DNA of 64,000 nucleotides, from contig NC_087095.1 of assembly GCF_963855985.1 (NCBI RefSeq), positions 7,822,001 to 7,886,000 on the forward strand. Reading direction: 5' to 3'. Both the position numbers and the translations under genes were made by a program. Source of the stretch: Ostrinia nubilalis. Its lineage: Eukaryota > Arthropoda > Insecta > Lepidoptera > Crambidae. The notes beneath the pieces are model-generated. The model saw nothing but the letters and a program-made list of their open reading frames with translations, searched no databases and had not been told where the DNA came from. Below, piece by piece: positions 39,168 through 48,840 of this stretch (its first letter is position 1; each line of letters opens with the position of its first letter).

Positions 39168-40128
39168 GTAAGCAAGCTTAAAATTGAACTACGGTTAATA
39201 AAGGTTAAGTTATCGGCAATAACTATCTGCTGCGAAGATATTAATCGATCTAAAAAAGAAGTTGCCTACCTTGATGTTTGTCTCAGTTTTACTGTAAGAT
39301 GATGCAGCAACCCAGCCTTAGTAAGCCCTCTTTTGCCAGTTGGCTCCCTTTTTGAATGAAGGAATAGTTTTTTTAAACGAAGCATAGGCTTTTTATTTTT
39401 TACCATGTAATGTAGATTAACGACCCACAATTAGGTACATAAATCATTTATTCCAAAGCCTCGTCATTGGACACCAACATACCTAAATAAAGCGGACAAC
39501 GAACTACTCTTTATGTTTGCTAATTGGAGTTTGATTAAAGACCATACAGAGATAAAAATACACTCAGCCCAATCAAGATTCTATGTAAATAAAGTTTTTA
39601 TAAGCGTTAATCCGTAACGCTTTGGCGGCCATCGACTTTGGCCCGAAGTGATCGCCTACATAGGTAACAAGTAAGAATAGTTGTCCTTGTGATACCATAT
39701 TATTGCTTAATAATGCCAGGAATGGCTATAGTAGGATGTTTCCAAATCGTTCTAATTGAATGAACATTCGTTAAGGAAACTTGATTATTTATTTGAGTTT
39801 TATAAGATAACCGCGCGGTAGTAGCTAGGCATTTAAAAGTGCCTTTAAGGTGTACTAGTTTGGAAATATGCGCATGGGTGTGGGAAATTTTGGTTGTTGG
39901 ACCCAAAGACATACAGATTCCGGGCTAGTTTACCAACTGATATGTTCACAGTCGTAAATAATCACTTACTTGTTGTAGTGCGATTTGAATAAGGGGTACT
40001 TAGTAGGTATACAAGTTAGGAGAGAGAATGTGTAACAAAATTACTACACTAACGCGTCAGTCTGTTTCAAGCCATTGTGTAAATAAAAAACTTTCTAGAA
40101 TAAATATTTCTTTATTAATGTCTGGCGC
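39168..40128. other. btsz intron
   Basis: AT-rich. At about 39285-39320 there is one end of a GGCTGGGTTGCACC-family MITE ('gtaagatgatgcagcaaccc', then agcctta); its other end is not recognisable. Nothing else is supported. Confidence 0.5.
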
Positions 40129-40247
40129 AGATTGTGCACTTCGCAAAAAGCGCACTTCTCAACACAGGTTCAAGAATTTGTTTCTCTAATATAATAATAA
40201 TATAATATTAGTATGAAAAGTGCGCATTTTACGAAGTGCACATTCTA
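40129..40247. mobile_element. MITE, TGTGCACTTCGCAAAA family
   Basis: The left end ATTGTGCACTTCGCAAAAAG and the right end 'gcattttacgaagtgcacat' are inverted, with GCGCACTT next to them on both sides. About 119 bp. A second copy is at 48487-48716. Confidence 0.75.
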
Positions 40248-40324
40248 GAAACACAGATCATTTGGTTGCAGTTGTATCTCATTTGAACAAAATGTCACTG
40301 TCACCTTTCTTTTCCATTCCCCAG

Positions 40325-40579
40325 GTGTACTTGTTACCGGACAAGTCCAAAGCTGGCAAGAGGAAGACTAAAGTAAAAAAGAACACTCTAAACCCCGTGT
40401 TCGAAGAGACGCTGAGCTTCGTCCAGCCGCTGGCCTCGCTGTCCTCGCGGACACTGTGGCTCAGCGCGTGGCACGCCGACATGTTCGGGCGGAACGACTT
40501 CCTCGGCGAGGTGACGCTGCCGCTGGCCGACGTCGTGTTCGACGACCCCGCGCCCACGTGGCACAAGCTGCACGAGAGG
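40325..40579 (+). CDS. btsz: bitesize exon, C-terminal part of C2A domain
   Basis: A phase 0-0 exon of 255 bp (CCCCAG|GTGTAC ... CACGAGAGG|GTGAGT). It encodes VYLLPDKSKAGKRKTKVKKN, TLNPVFEETLSFVQPLASLS, and LWLSAWHADMFGRNDFLGEV. The KRKTKVKKNTLNP stretch is the polybasic, strand-4 region of C2 domains. HADMFGRNDFLG is loop 3, where canonical Ca-binding C2 domains have D-x-D-x-x-x-x-x-(N/D)-D; here only HAD remains, so full calcium coordination is doubtful. The 3' 161 bp are duplicated at 41059. Confidence 0.93.
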
Positions 40580-40980
40580 GTGAGTGGGACTTTACAGGGC
40601 GTCGATTGCACGAGTCAAAGTACGATTGTGTGCTCTTTGTCGCACGAGTTTGTGCACTTAGTACGAGACGAGCGGTACTGCACGAGAGGGCGAGTGGGGC
40701 TGCAGCGAGTATGACTTTACAGGGCGTCAGCTGCATAAAAACTGTGTCGCCCGAGTATGTAACTTCGGCAAACGAAACATGCTGTCGCCTTGCTATCGCA
40801 CGCGTGTTTGCATTTCGTCGCACTACTATGTGCACTACGTCTCATTGCAAGGGTGTCTGTATTTTGTCGCTATTCCGTCGCATACATGTGCACATTATGT
40901 TGCACCGCGTCACATCGCAAGGGTGTCTGCATTTAGTCGCCATTTCGTCGCACGAGTAGGTACCTAGGTACTTTTCGTGC
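40580..40980. repeat. exon-border duplications and short tandem repeats
   Basis: The exon end plus donor region ('gcacgagagggtgagtggg', then 'actttacagggcgtc') recurs at 40679-40730 with the donor changed from GT to GC. Downstream, 'gcaagggtgtctg.att.gtcgc' recurs at about 40847 and 40917, with multiple 'gtcgcac' and 'gtgcac' words. These are intronic expansions starting at the C2A exon border. Confidence 0.65.
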
Positions 40981-41058
40981 CAGGAGTATGCATATCCTCT
41001 CACGAGCACTGCTCTGTAATACGTCGCTCTGTTATGAGCCACTTGACATCGCCAAGCC

Positions 41059-41228
41059 TCGTCCAGCCGCTGGCCTCGCTGTCCTCGCGGACACTGTGGC
41101 TCAGCGCGTGGCACGCCGACATGTTCGAGCGGAACGACTTCCTCGGCGAGGTGACGCTGCCGCTGGCCGACGTCGTGTTCGACGACCCCGCGCCCACGTG
41201 GCACAAGCTGCACGAGAGGGTGAGTGGA
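41059..41228 (+). pseudogene. partial duplicate of C2A exon including its donor
   Basis: Bases 41059-41219 repeat 40419-40579 (offset 640) with one visible substitution (GGG to GAG in the loop-3 codon, Gly to Glu), followed by the same GTGAGTGG donor. The 5' part of the exon is missing. The nearest AG (41055-41056) would require a phase that no upstream exon supplies, so I see no in-frame way to use it. It is probably an intronic duplicate or decoy rather than a coding exon. Confidence 0.85.
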
Positions 41229-41239
41229 GTAGCTGTGGC

Positions 41240-41650
41240 GAGTCTGAGTTTGTGCACTTCGAGATTGAGCATTTCAATAGCACGAGTTTGTGCACTTCAG
41301 TGCGCGAGATTGTACACGAGTTTGTGCACCTTAATGCACGAGTTTGTGCACAAACGCACGAAATTGTGCACTTCGGTGCTCTATACACGAGTTTGTGTAC
41401 TTCGTTGCTCTATAGACGAGTTTGCGCACTTCAATGCGCGAGATTTGCACTTCAAACGAGTTTGTGCTCTTCATTGCTCTATACACGAGTTTGTGCACTT
41501 CATTGCTCTATACATGAGTTTGTGCTCTTCGTTGCTTTTTACACAAGTGTGTGCCCCTCAATGTACGAGATTGTGCACTTCACGCGAGTTTTTGAACTTC
41601 AATGCACGAGTTTGTGCACTTCATCGCACGAGATTATACGCTTCGTCGAT
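41240..41650. repeat. degenerate minisatellite (ACGAGTTTGTGCACTTC)
   Basis: At least a dozen imperfect copies of ACGAGTTTGTGCACTTC with spacers such as 'attgctctatac' or 'aatgcgcgagatt', period roughly 25-45 bp. Long open frames across it come from the repeat and the duplicated exon, not from a gene. Confidence 0.85.
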
Positions 41651-41723
41651 CGATTATACCCCAAACTACTAAACCTTTTTGAGCTGTGTATTACATGACC
41701 AATAAAAACTTATTTATTTCCAG

Positions 41724-41890
41724 ACCGAGCAATTTGACGAGCAGTCCGGCACGCGGGGTGACCTCATCATCGCGCTGAAGTTCGAGGCGGCGGAGGCGCG
41801 CGGTAAAGGCACGCTGCACGTCCTCGTCAAAGAGGCCAAGCATCTGGCCGCTACCAAACCTTCGGGACTGGCTGATGTGTTCTGCAAGAG
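41724..41890 (+). CDS. btsz: bitesize exon, C2A-C2B linker and start of C2B
   Basis: A 167-bp exon after TATTTCCAG, ending TGCAAGAG|GTAATG in phase 2. It encodes TEQFDEQSGTRGDLIIALKF, then EAAEARGKGTLHVLVKEAKH, and LAATKPSGLADVFCK. The GTLHVLVKEAKHLA part is strand 1-2 of C2B, and SGLADVFCK is its loop-1 region. Only one of the loop-1 aspartates is obvious, which suggests weak or no calcium binding. Confidence 0.92.
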
Positions 41891-41919
41891 GTAATGTTCA
41901 TATTAGCAGAGTAAATACA

Positions 41920-42150
41920 CAGTGGCGGCGTAGCATTGGTTGGCACCCGGGGCGCTCCCCCCCCCCCCCCACGTCACAAGTCCTATGGCACCCCCCAGGA
42001 TTTTGGGGTTACCTACCGATTCGAAGATTGAAAGACGATTGCACCCCCCACCCCCCCGTATCATGACATAGACCGCAGATTTGCCATACAGATGCGCCAG
42101 TGAGTACTAATCTGCGCGACTTGTGTCACCCCCTGATGCTTGGCAATTTG
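41920..42150. repeat. poly-C-containing interspersed repeat, copy 2
   Basis: The same family as 5270-5528: 'agtggcggcgtagcattggt', 'ggcacccggggcg', a C run of about 15, 'gtcacaagtcctatgg', 'gtatcatgacatagaccgca' and 'agtgagtactaatctgcgcg'. It lies just inside the intron after the C2B start exon. Confidence 0.8.
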
Positions 42151-42988
42151 CACAGCACCTGAGCAGTCTACAACATTTAGCAAAATGTCTACGAGCTTAT
42201 AGCAAGACTATTAATTAAATAGGTTTTTTTGGACAAACGAAGTTAAAAAAAAGCTTGTAATAGACGCCTTATTTCTAACTTCGTTTGTCTTCAAACTCAG
42301 CTATTGTTGCGAGTTCTAATTTCGCAGACATTTTAATCATGTTAAAGCACAATGACCCTCGCGTCGAAATCCTGCCAAATAAGTGGGGGAGCTGTTCAAT
42401 TTCAGAGCTGCCATGTACTTTACTTACTAAGTCTTGCTCACCAGCTACTTTTTGCGTCTACGTTTTACCAGGCCTGTTCATCTCCGCGAGTTTGCATCGA
42501 AAACAAAACACGCGCGACTACCCCTCCTGAGATACCAAATCGACAGGACAATCACGAGCGAGTATTGACGCACGCACGTATTCTTCACCCATTTGCATTG
42601 TAAAGACAATAAACCATATGTAAAAACGGTGGTGTAATTAATACTGTGCAGTATTTTTAACTGCCTGAATAATATTAGAAACACAAAATATAATTCATGC
42701 TTAAACATGTATTTCCTCCGCCATTTTTCGCAGTTTGGCACCTCACGTCACACATCATTTTACCGAAGTCAGCCCTATGTCTTCGGCGCAGTACCGATCA
42801 CTGACGTTTGTCAACAAAATGGTGCTCGACTCTTGAGACAAGCTAAATTACACCATATTGTTAACAACATTGAGCATACATTTTTTTAAATACCTTCGCG
42901 AAGAAAATCTTCTGTACGAAGTACCTACTTATTATTATTCTGTGGTTTTACGATTAAGAGTATACTAACCTCATATTCTCCTTTTCAG
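42151..42988. other. btsz intron, nothing recognised
   Basis: AT-rich, ending TTCTCCTTTTCAG. No supported exon. Confidence 0.5.
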
Positions 42989-43197
42989 CTATCTCCTCCC
43001 CGAGCGTGGTCGCCTGGCCAAACAAAAGACGGGCGTAGCGCGACGCACGCTCAGCCCGCGATGGGAACACACCTTCACGTACCGTGGCCTGCGTCTGACA
43101 GAGCTAGCCGATCGCGCGCTCGAACTCAGTCTGTGGGACCGCGACCGCCTCGCTTCTAACGACTTCATGGGCGCCATCAGGCTCTCGCTTGGCACCG
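42989..43197 (+). CDS. btsz: bitesize exon, central C2B domain (complete copy)
   Basis: A 209-bp exon entered in phase 2 and left in phase 1 at GGCACCG|GTGAGT. It encodes (S)YLLPERGRLAKQKTGVARRT, LSPRWEHTFTYRGLRLTELA, then DRALELSLWDRDRLASNDFM and GAIRLSLGTG. LWDRDRLASNDFMG matches the C2 loop-3 pattern with D-x-D followed by ND. It is the only unit with the 5' part of the exon and a proper acceptor, so it must be the functional exon. Its last 130 bp start the ten-unit array. Confidence 0.93.
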
Positions 43198-44627
43198 GTG
43201 AGTAACAGTACAGACCGCAATAGAACACACCGTCATGTACAGCGGCCTGCGTCTGACAGAGTTAGCCGATCGCGCGCTCGAACTCAGCCTGTGGGACCGC
43301 GACCGCCTCGCTTCTAACGACTTCATGGGCGCCATCAGGCTCTCACTTGGCTCTGGTAAGTAACGGTACAGACCGCAATCGAGCACACCGTCACGTACCG
43401 CGGCCTCCGTCTGACAGAGCTAGCCGATCGTGCGCTCGAACTCAGTCTGTGGGACCGCGACCGCCTCGCTTCTAACGACTTCATGGGCGCCATCAGGCTC
43501 TCGCTTGGCTCTGGTAAGTAACGGTACAGACCGCAATCGAGCACACCGTCACGTACCGCGGCCTCCGTCTGACAGAGCTAGCCGATCGTGCGCTCGAACT
43601 CAGCCTGTGGGACCGCGACCGCCTCGCTTCTAACGACTTCATGGGCGCCATCAGGCTCTCGCTTGGCACCGGTGAGTAACAGTACAGACCGCAATAGAAC
43701 ACACCGTCATGTACAGCGGCCTGCGTCTGACAGAGTTAGCCGATCGCGCGCTCGAACTCAGCCTGTGGGACCGCGACCGCCTCGCTTCTAACGACTTCAT
43801 GGGCGCCATCAGGCTCTCACTTGGCTCTGGTAAGTAACGGTACAGACCGCAATCGAGCACACCGTCACGTACCGCGGCCTCCGTCTGACAGAGCTAGCCG
43901 ATCGTGCGCTCGAACTCAGTCTGTGGGACCGCGACCGCCTCGCTTCTAACGACTTCATGGGCGCCATCAGGCTCTCGCTTGGCTCTGGTAAGTAACGGTA
44001 CAGACCGCAATAGAGCACACCGTCACGTACCGCGGCCTCCGTCTGACAGAGCTAGCCGATCGTGCGCTCGAACTCAGTCTGTGGGACCGCGACCGCCTCG
44101 CTTCTAACGACTTCATGGGCGCCATCAGGCTCTCGCTTGGCTCTGGTAAGTAACGTTACAGACCGCAATAGAACACACCGTCACGTACCGCGGCCTCCGT
44201 CTGACAGAGTTAGCCGATCGCGCGCTCGAACTCAGCCTGTGGGACCGCGACCGCCTCGCTTCTAACGACTTCATGGGCGCCATCAGGCTCTCGCTTGGCT
44301 CTGGTAAGTAACGTTACAGACCGCAATAGAACACACCGTCACGTACCGCGGCCTCCGTCTGACAGAGTTAGCCGATCGCGCGCTCGAACTCAGCCTGTGG
44401 GACCGCGACCGCCTCGCTTCTAACGACTTCATGGGCGCCATCAGGCTCTCGCTTGGCTCTGGTAAGTAACGGTACAGATCGCAATAGAGCACACCGTCAC
44501 GTACCGCGGCCTCCGTCTGACAGAGCTAGCCGATCGCGCGCTCGAACTCAGCCTGTGGGACCGCGACCGCCTCGCTTCTAACGACTTCATGGGCGCCATC
44601 AGGCTCTCGCTGGGCACCGGTGAGTAA
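43068..44627 (+). repeat. ten-unit, 158-bp array of partial C2B exon plus 5' splice site
   Basis: Units start at 43068, 43226, 43384, 43542, 43700, 43858, 44016, 44174, 44332 and 44490, an exact 158-bp period (first donor 43198, tenth donor 44620, difference 9 x 158). Each unit holds 130 bp of exon (TFTYRG.. to ..SLG(T/S)G), a strong donor (GTGAGTAA or GTAAGTAA) and about 28 bp of intron. Unit 1 is the real exon; units 2-10 lack a usable acceptor. All ten keep the C2B reading frame open. Of 11 variable codons I count 7 synonymous and 4 that change a residue. Open frames on the opposite strand across the units are by-products. Confidence 0.95.
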
Positions 44628-44633
44628 TATCAT

Positions 44634-44990
44634 CATCATCTCAGCCATAGGACGTTCACTGCTGAACATAGGCCTCCCCCAATGCTATCCATATTACCCG
44701 GTTGGTAGCGCCGAGCGTCCAGCGCTTTCCTGCTACCTTTATGATTTCGTCTTTCCACCTTGTGGGTGGACGTCTCCACTCCAGAACCTTGCTGCCCCAT
44801 CGGCCACCAGTTCTGCGTACTATGTGCCCTGCCAATTGCCACTTCAGCTTGCTAATCCGTCGGCCTATGTCAGCGATTTTAGTTCGTTTACGGATCTCTT
44901 CATTTCTGATTCGATCTCGTAAAGAAACACCGAGCATAGCCCTCTCCATAGCACGCTGTGCAACTTTGAGCTTCTGTATAAGGCCTATAA
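44634..44990 (-). mobile_element. LINE 3' fragment interrupting the array
   Basis: Minus-strand translation gives AMLGVSLRDRIRNEEIRKRT, then ISKLKWQLAGHIVRRTGGRW and IALGEAYVQQ, the C-terminal end of a lepidopteran non-LTR RT. It is 5'-truncated and has insertions or deletions near the end. It begins at the end of unit 10 and separates the array from the relic at 45045, so it was probably inserted inside the repeats. Confidence 0.85.
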
Positions 44991-45044
44991 CTTATACTGT
45001 ATAGAACTATACAGTCCGCAGAAGAATAGCAAAAGAGCATTTGC

Positions 45045-45177
45045 CACCACCGTTCAAAACGCGGTGCTCGAACTGTGAGCAATATTCGAAGGCATCGCTC
45101 GAGCTCGATCTTGAGAAACACGACTTACTCGCTTCTAATGTCTTCATAGGCGCCGTCAGGTTCTCGCTGGGCTCCTG
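45045..45177 (+). pseudogene. eroded eleventh copy of the C2B exon unit
   Basis: 'cgcttctaatgtcttcatag' then 'gcgccgtcaggttctcgctg' matches the end of the array unit, and 'gcatcgctcgagctcgatct' matches 'gatcgcgcgctcgaactcag'. It ends GGCTCCTGAAAT, so the donor GT is lost. Several substitutions and small gaps distinguish it from the near-identical units 1-10, so it is older. Confidence 0.75.
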
Positions 45178-45353
45178 AAATAGTTCAAAATCAAACATTA
45201 TTAAAGTGGACAAACGACCTCATAAAGTTCGCAAGAAGGCGCTGGATGAAAGCCGTTATGAACCTAGAAGTAATTGGATGTGCCTAATCCTCAACTCATA
45301 CAAGGCACTTAAAAAATAAATTCAATTTTACTAAAATTTTCTTTTGTCTCCAG

Positions 45354-45487
45354 GCACATACATGGGCGCGAGCGTGAACTGGATGGACAGTACGGGCAAG
45401 GAAGTGTCCCTATGGCAGACCATGATGCAGCGCCCCAACTTCTGGGTTGAGGGCTCGCTGCCACTGAGGCCGCAACTCAACAACTAA
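45354..45487 (+). CDS. btsz: bitesize last coding exon, end of C2B
   Basis: Acceptor TTTTGTCTCCAG, entered in phase 1. It encodes (G)TYMGASVNWMDSTGKEVSLW, then QTMMQRPNFWVEGSLPLRPQ, LNN and the stop TAA at 45485. The WVEGSLPLR ending is typical of C2B domains in synaptotagmin-like proteins. Joined to 43197, the path closes in frame. Confidence 0.93.
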
Positions 45488-47745
45488 ACGCCACTCACGC
45501 TTGACCACTTTGAGAGTAATAGTTCGATGAGAAGAAGGAAAGAAAAAAATTCTGCTAAGATTGAAGCTTGCGGTGGTCAAGCTGTGACATCAGAAATCCA
45601 ATGTTGTTGTACAGTAACTGCACATCAACCTACCACTGTCAGATTTATTCAATTGTGAACTTAAAGTACCTACTTTTACGGATTAGGTTGATTTGCTGTT
45701 ATTGTACACACCTCACAAGTTTCAATCACGAGAGGAATTCAGATTCCTAAGGACCATGCGGTCGACCCACAACGGCCACGATTCTTCGTCCTATACCGTT
45801 TTACTTTTCGTATTTCAATAGGTTACATGTAATTTTAAATCGTGATAATATACGGCACCACCGTTGGTATACAAGCTCTTTGCCTACGCACTTTCCTTTT
45901 GTCAAAAAATAAAATAAAATGCGACGTCGCGTAGGAATAGAGCCGTACTTAGCGAGATGTACCACCGGTAGTACTTTTAACTGGTTTTATTACAGTTTTA
46001 CTTCTTGAAACAATTTTGTAGAAAGTCGTTATTACGATGACATCTTCAATTCTTCATGCAGCAGAAACAATTACATTTAAAGTATCCGATTATTATTGTT
46101 TTTAATTTTTTTTTATTAATTCGATATAAATCCGCCTTAAAGTAACAAATTGATGTCAATATTGTACTTAGAAAATATAAAAGTACATTCATTCCACAAA
46201 GTTTTTAGAAACCTATTGATTATGATATTAATTTTAATTTATCAAATGCGACGACACATCGAATTCGTGATATCAAACAAGTATATTTTTATAAGTATTA
46301 CAAAAATTTCTTTATAGCCTGACCAGGAACATAAAAACCCTCGCCATGTTGCGGAAAACTAATGGTACTAATTTCTTTTAATGGCAACAGTAACTGAAAA
46401 CTTCATTGACATGTCACCTTGCATGTCAGTCTATTACTGTCAAAGTGTAAACAAACTTTATTTTAAATGTGTGCAATTGATTTTGTGAATTAAATTGCTA
46501 AAATCTTTTTATAGTCGTGAAAGAAAAGTGGTTCACAATGTGTTAAAGTATTTGTCGAAGAGAAATACTAAGGGTTCGGACAATATTTTCATTGAATAAT
46601 GTTTCCAACACAGGTTGTCAAATTGACTGACATGTTTATCGTATAGTACAGTCCACTATGAAAATTAGCTGTGGTTTGTTTCAACTACCTATTTTAAAGT
46701 TTTTTGTCACTTTATAAGTGTTGAATTTTATGGAATTGGGAAAGAAGTACCGAGTTTGAAGCTTTCATGACCAGACATTGCAGTTCAATATTCAAGTTCT
46801 GAATTTGATTATTGATGAATAATAAAATAAATCCTACTAGCTCGATTGATGGTTTCATTTAATTTATTTAAACCAGATTACCTATAATAATATTTTTTCG
46901 TTAATTTATGAAAATATCAAATTAGCCCGTAATCCTAAATCGTGATACATAAAGTTAGCCTATTAATTTAACACAGGTACGACTGTACCTACTCAGTGTT
47001 GCACTATCAAATGCAATTGACGCGCCTCTATGCCAGGGTTTTTATGTTCCTGGTCAGGCTATATTTTTACTAATAAATCTACCTACTTAAAATATTTATT
47101 CTATTCGCCTTCTTCCTAATACATAAGTGCCAACTAATGTAAAGATACTAAATTCAAAATATATTTATATATTTATTAACTTCTATTCTATTTTATTACT
47201 GAAACCTATGCCTATCAATATCTACATTAAATATTTTAATACATTAGATAGTTATAGAATTTGATGTTACATTCCAGTTTTAAATAATTTCCTCTATAAA
47301 GTTATATCGAGTTAGGATTTATATAACGACAATAAATAATATACATCGCGACTTATAACTGCCTATAAGTTGTAGGACTTAGACTAAACACTAAGTTAAT
47401 GCATTTACTGTAGAAGTTATATTGTACAAACTAAGTTCACATGAGTTTTATAAGGTCTGCTCATGCGTATTGTGATTTAATTAATTGTACACATTTAGTT
47501 AATAAGTAATGAATGGTGTGAATGTATCATGTTCTAAATATGTTGTATGAATAATTTTGCGAGCTTTATGTTAAGATTAACTGCAATGAAACGTCCATAG
47601 TTTGTATGATGAATATAAGATTATAATAATGCTCAGGTTGCAATACCTAATAGGTACAGGTTTATGTCTTATATATTTTTTTATATAAAATATTGCGAAA
47701 TGCAAAACAATCAAAAATAAAACAATCAAATAAACAATGTCTATT
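45488..47745 (+). other. probable btsz 3' UTR
   Basis: No further coding. AATAAA at 47716 with a second TAAA-rich signal at about 47730 is a plausible polyadenylation site; earlier AATAAA words (about 45909, 46816) could give shorter ends. A terminal-inverted-repeat element (46317-47059) lies inside. The end is inferred from the signals only. Confidence 0.5.
46317..47059. mobile_element. TIR element in the btsz 3' region
   Basis: The ends GCCTGACCAGGAACATAAAA and 'tttttatgttcctggtcagg' (plus C) are inverted over about 28 bp, with TATA on both sides (46313-46316 and 47060-47063), a possible target duplication. About 743 bp with no ORF. Confidence 0.85.
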
Positions 47746-47761
47746 ATTTCTGATGCCCTTT

Positions 47762-47820
47762 ATCAACTCTATTTATTTTTAGGGATTGACTGTTTAGTCG
47801 ATCCCTAAAAATAAATCCCT
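47762..47820. repeat. short hairpin
   Basis: 'tatttatttttagggatt' and 'atccctaaaaataaat' form an inverted repeat around GACTGTTTAGTCG. It lies just past the likely btsz poly(A) signal. It could be a tiny MITE or simply a chance palindrome. Confidence 0.5.
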
Positions 47821-47870
47821 AAAGATGTAATTTATTATATCCACATGAGGAAGCTCTTATGCTGGATTTC

Positions 47871-48104
47871 TATATTCAATCCTAATCCAAATTATACGGA
47901 TTTGGATTGTCAACTGTCAAATTTTAATATGTTTTTGGCCAAAATAACTGCGGTTTTTGATGTTTTTACATTTTTATATTGTTTATAAGACTATTTAAAC
48001 AATATTAAAGTGTAAATGCATCGAAAATTTTGGAAATATAATCTAAAACTGAATTCAATTTGACAGTTGTAATCCGGATTTGGACAAGGATTGAATATGG
48101 GAAT
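47871..48104. mobile_element. MITE
   Basis: 'atattcaatcctaatccaaa' on the left and 'ggatttggacaaggattgaa' on the right are inverted, followed inward by 'caactgtcaaattttaat' and 'caatttgacagttgtaat'. About 230 bp, non-coding. Confidence 0.75.
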
Positions 48105-48486
48105 CGGGCGTTAGTCAGCATCTCACTCACCTGATGGAAAGTGATGATCAGGCCGGTGTAAGGTGCTTATTTGCTACATATTTTTTACTACTACTGTTTT
48201 TAGAGTAGGTACTTAATTTTGTGAACAACATTTCTTTCAAAGACCAAACTCTTCTTTAATTTTGCTGTACGTCTAAGTTTTCTAAAAACATGAGTGTGCT
48301 AATTATGTTTATTAACCGCTTGAGTCCCAGACGCGTAGACGGCATTAATTAATGTCATAACAATTGATTATCTATTGTGTCTAGATTCGCGGGCCTTGAA
48401 GGATTAAGGCTTATACTGTCCTTGTTTCTATGAACGAAAGTACCTACCTATTTTTTCTAATCTTAAATAACTAATTCACCATTTCT

Positions 48487-48716
48487 GTGTTTAACGCAGA
48501 ATCGCACTTTGCAAAATACGATCTTTTTAAAACAAAGGCTGAACAATTTCTACTATCGGCCATAGTTTCAGCTACCCATTTCCGGTCATGTTGTCTCGTT
48601 CTATCGCAAATAATCACCATTTGATAAGAGCGAGAGAAAGAACGGAAATGGGTAGCTGGAACGTTAGTCTCTAATACGTAAAGAAAAGTGCGTATTTTGC
48701 GAAGTGCACATTCTTC
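48487..48716. mobile_element. MITE, TGTGCACTTCGCAAAA family copy 2
   Basis: The left end 'gaatcgcactttgcaaaata' and the right end 'gtattttgcgaagtgcacat' are inverted. Inner 'tttcagctacccatttccg' and 'acggaaatgggtagctgg' are also inverted. The minus-strand open frame here is incidental. Related to 40129-40247. Confidence 0.7.
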
Positions 48717-48730
48717 AAGCCAACAACGGC

Positions 48731-48840
48731 TTTCCACTAATCCCCGTTGACAATCCCTGTCGGAGGGATTAGTGAACTTTTTGTTCATTAATCTCCGTTA
48801 ACGCCAATTGGAGCATATAATGGGGATTATTAAGCCCAAA
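48731..48840. mobile_element. half copy of the hairpin MITE at 48957
   Basis: 'tttccactaatccccgttga', 'gggattagtgaacttt' and 'ccgttaacgccaattggagc' match the left half of the adjacent element. Confidence 0.65.

Noticed and set aside
40977..41698. 231- and 236-codon plus-strand frames
   Set aside because: They are built from the duplicated C2A exon read out of frame or without an acceptor, plus minisatellite repeats; cysteine/histidine-rich output is a repeat artefact.
42989..44492. Series of about 69-codon minus-strand frames at 158-bp spacing
   Set aside because: They recur exactly with the exon array and are the antisense of it; not independent genes.
43226..44619. Units 2-10 as additional in-frame C2B exons
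   Set aside because: No unit has an acceptor of the right phase; the available AGs (in TACAG|ACCGC) shift the frame and the spacer of about 28 bp is too short for an intron.
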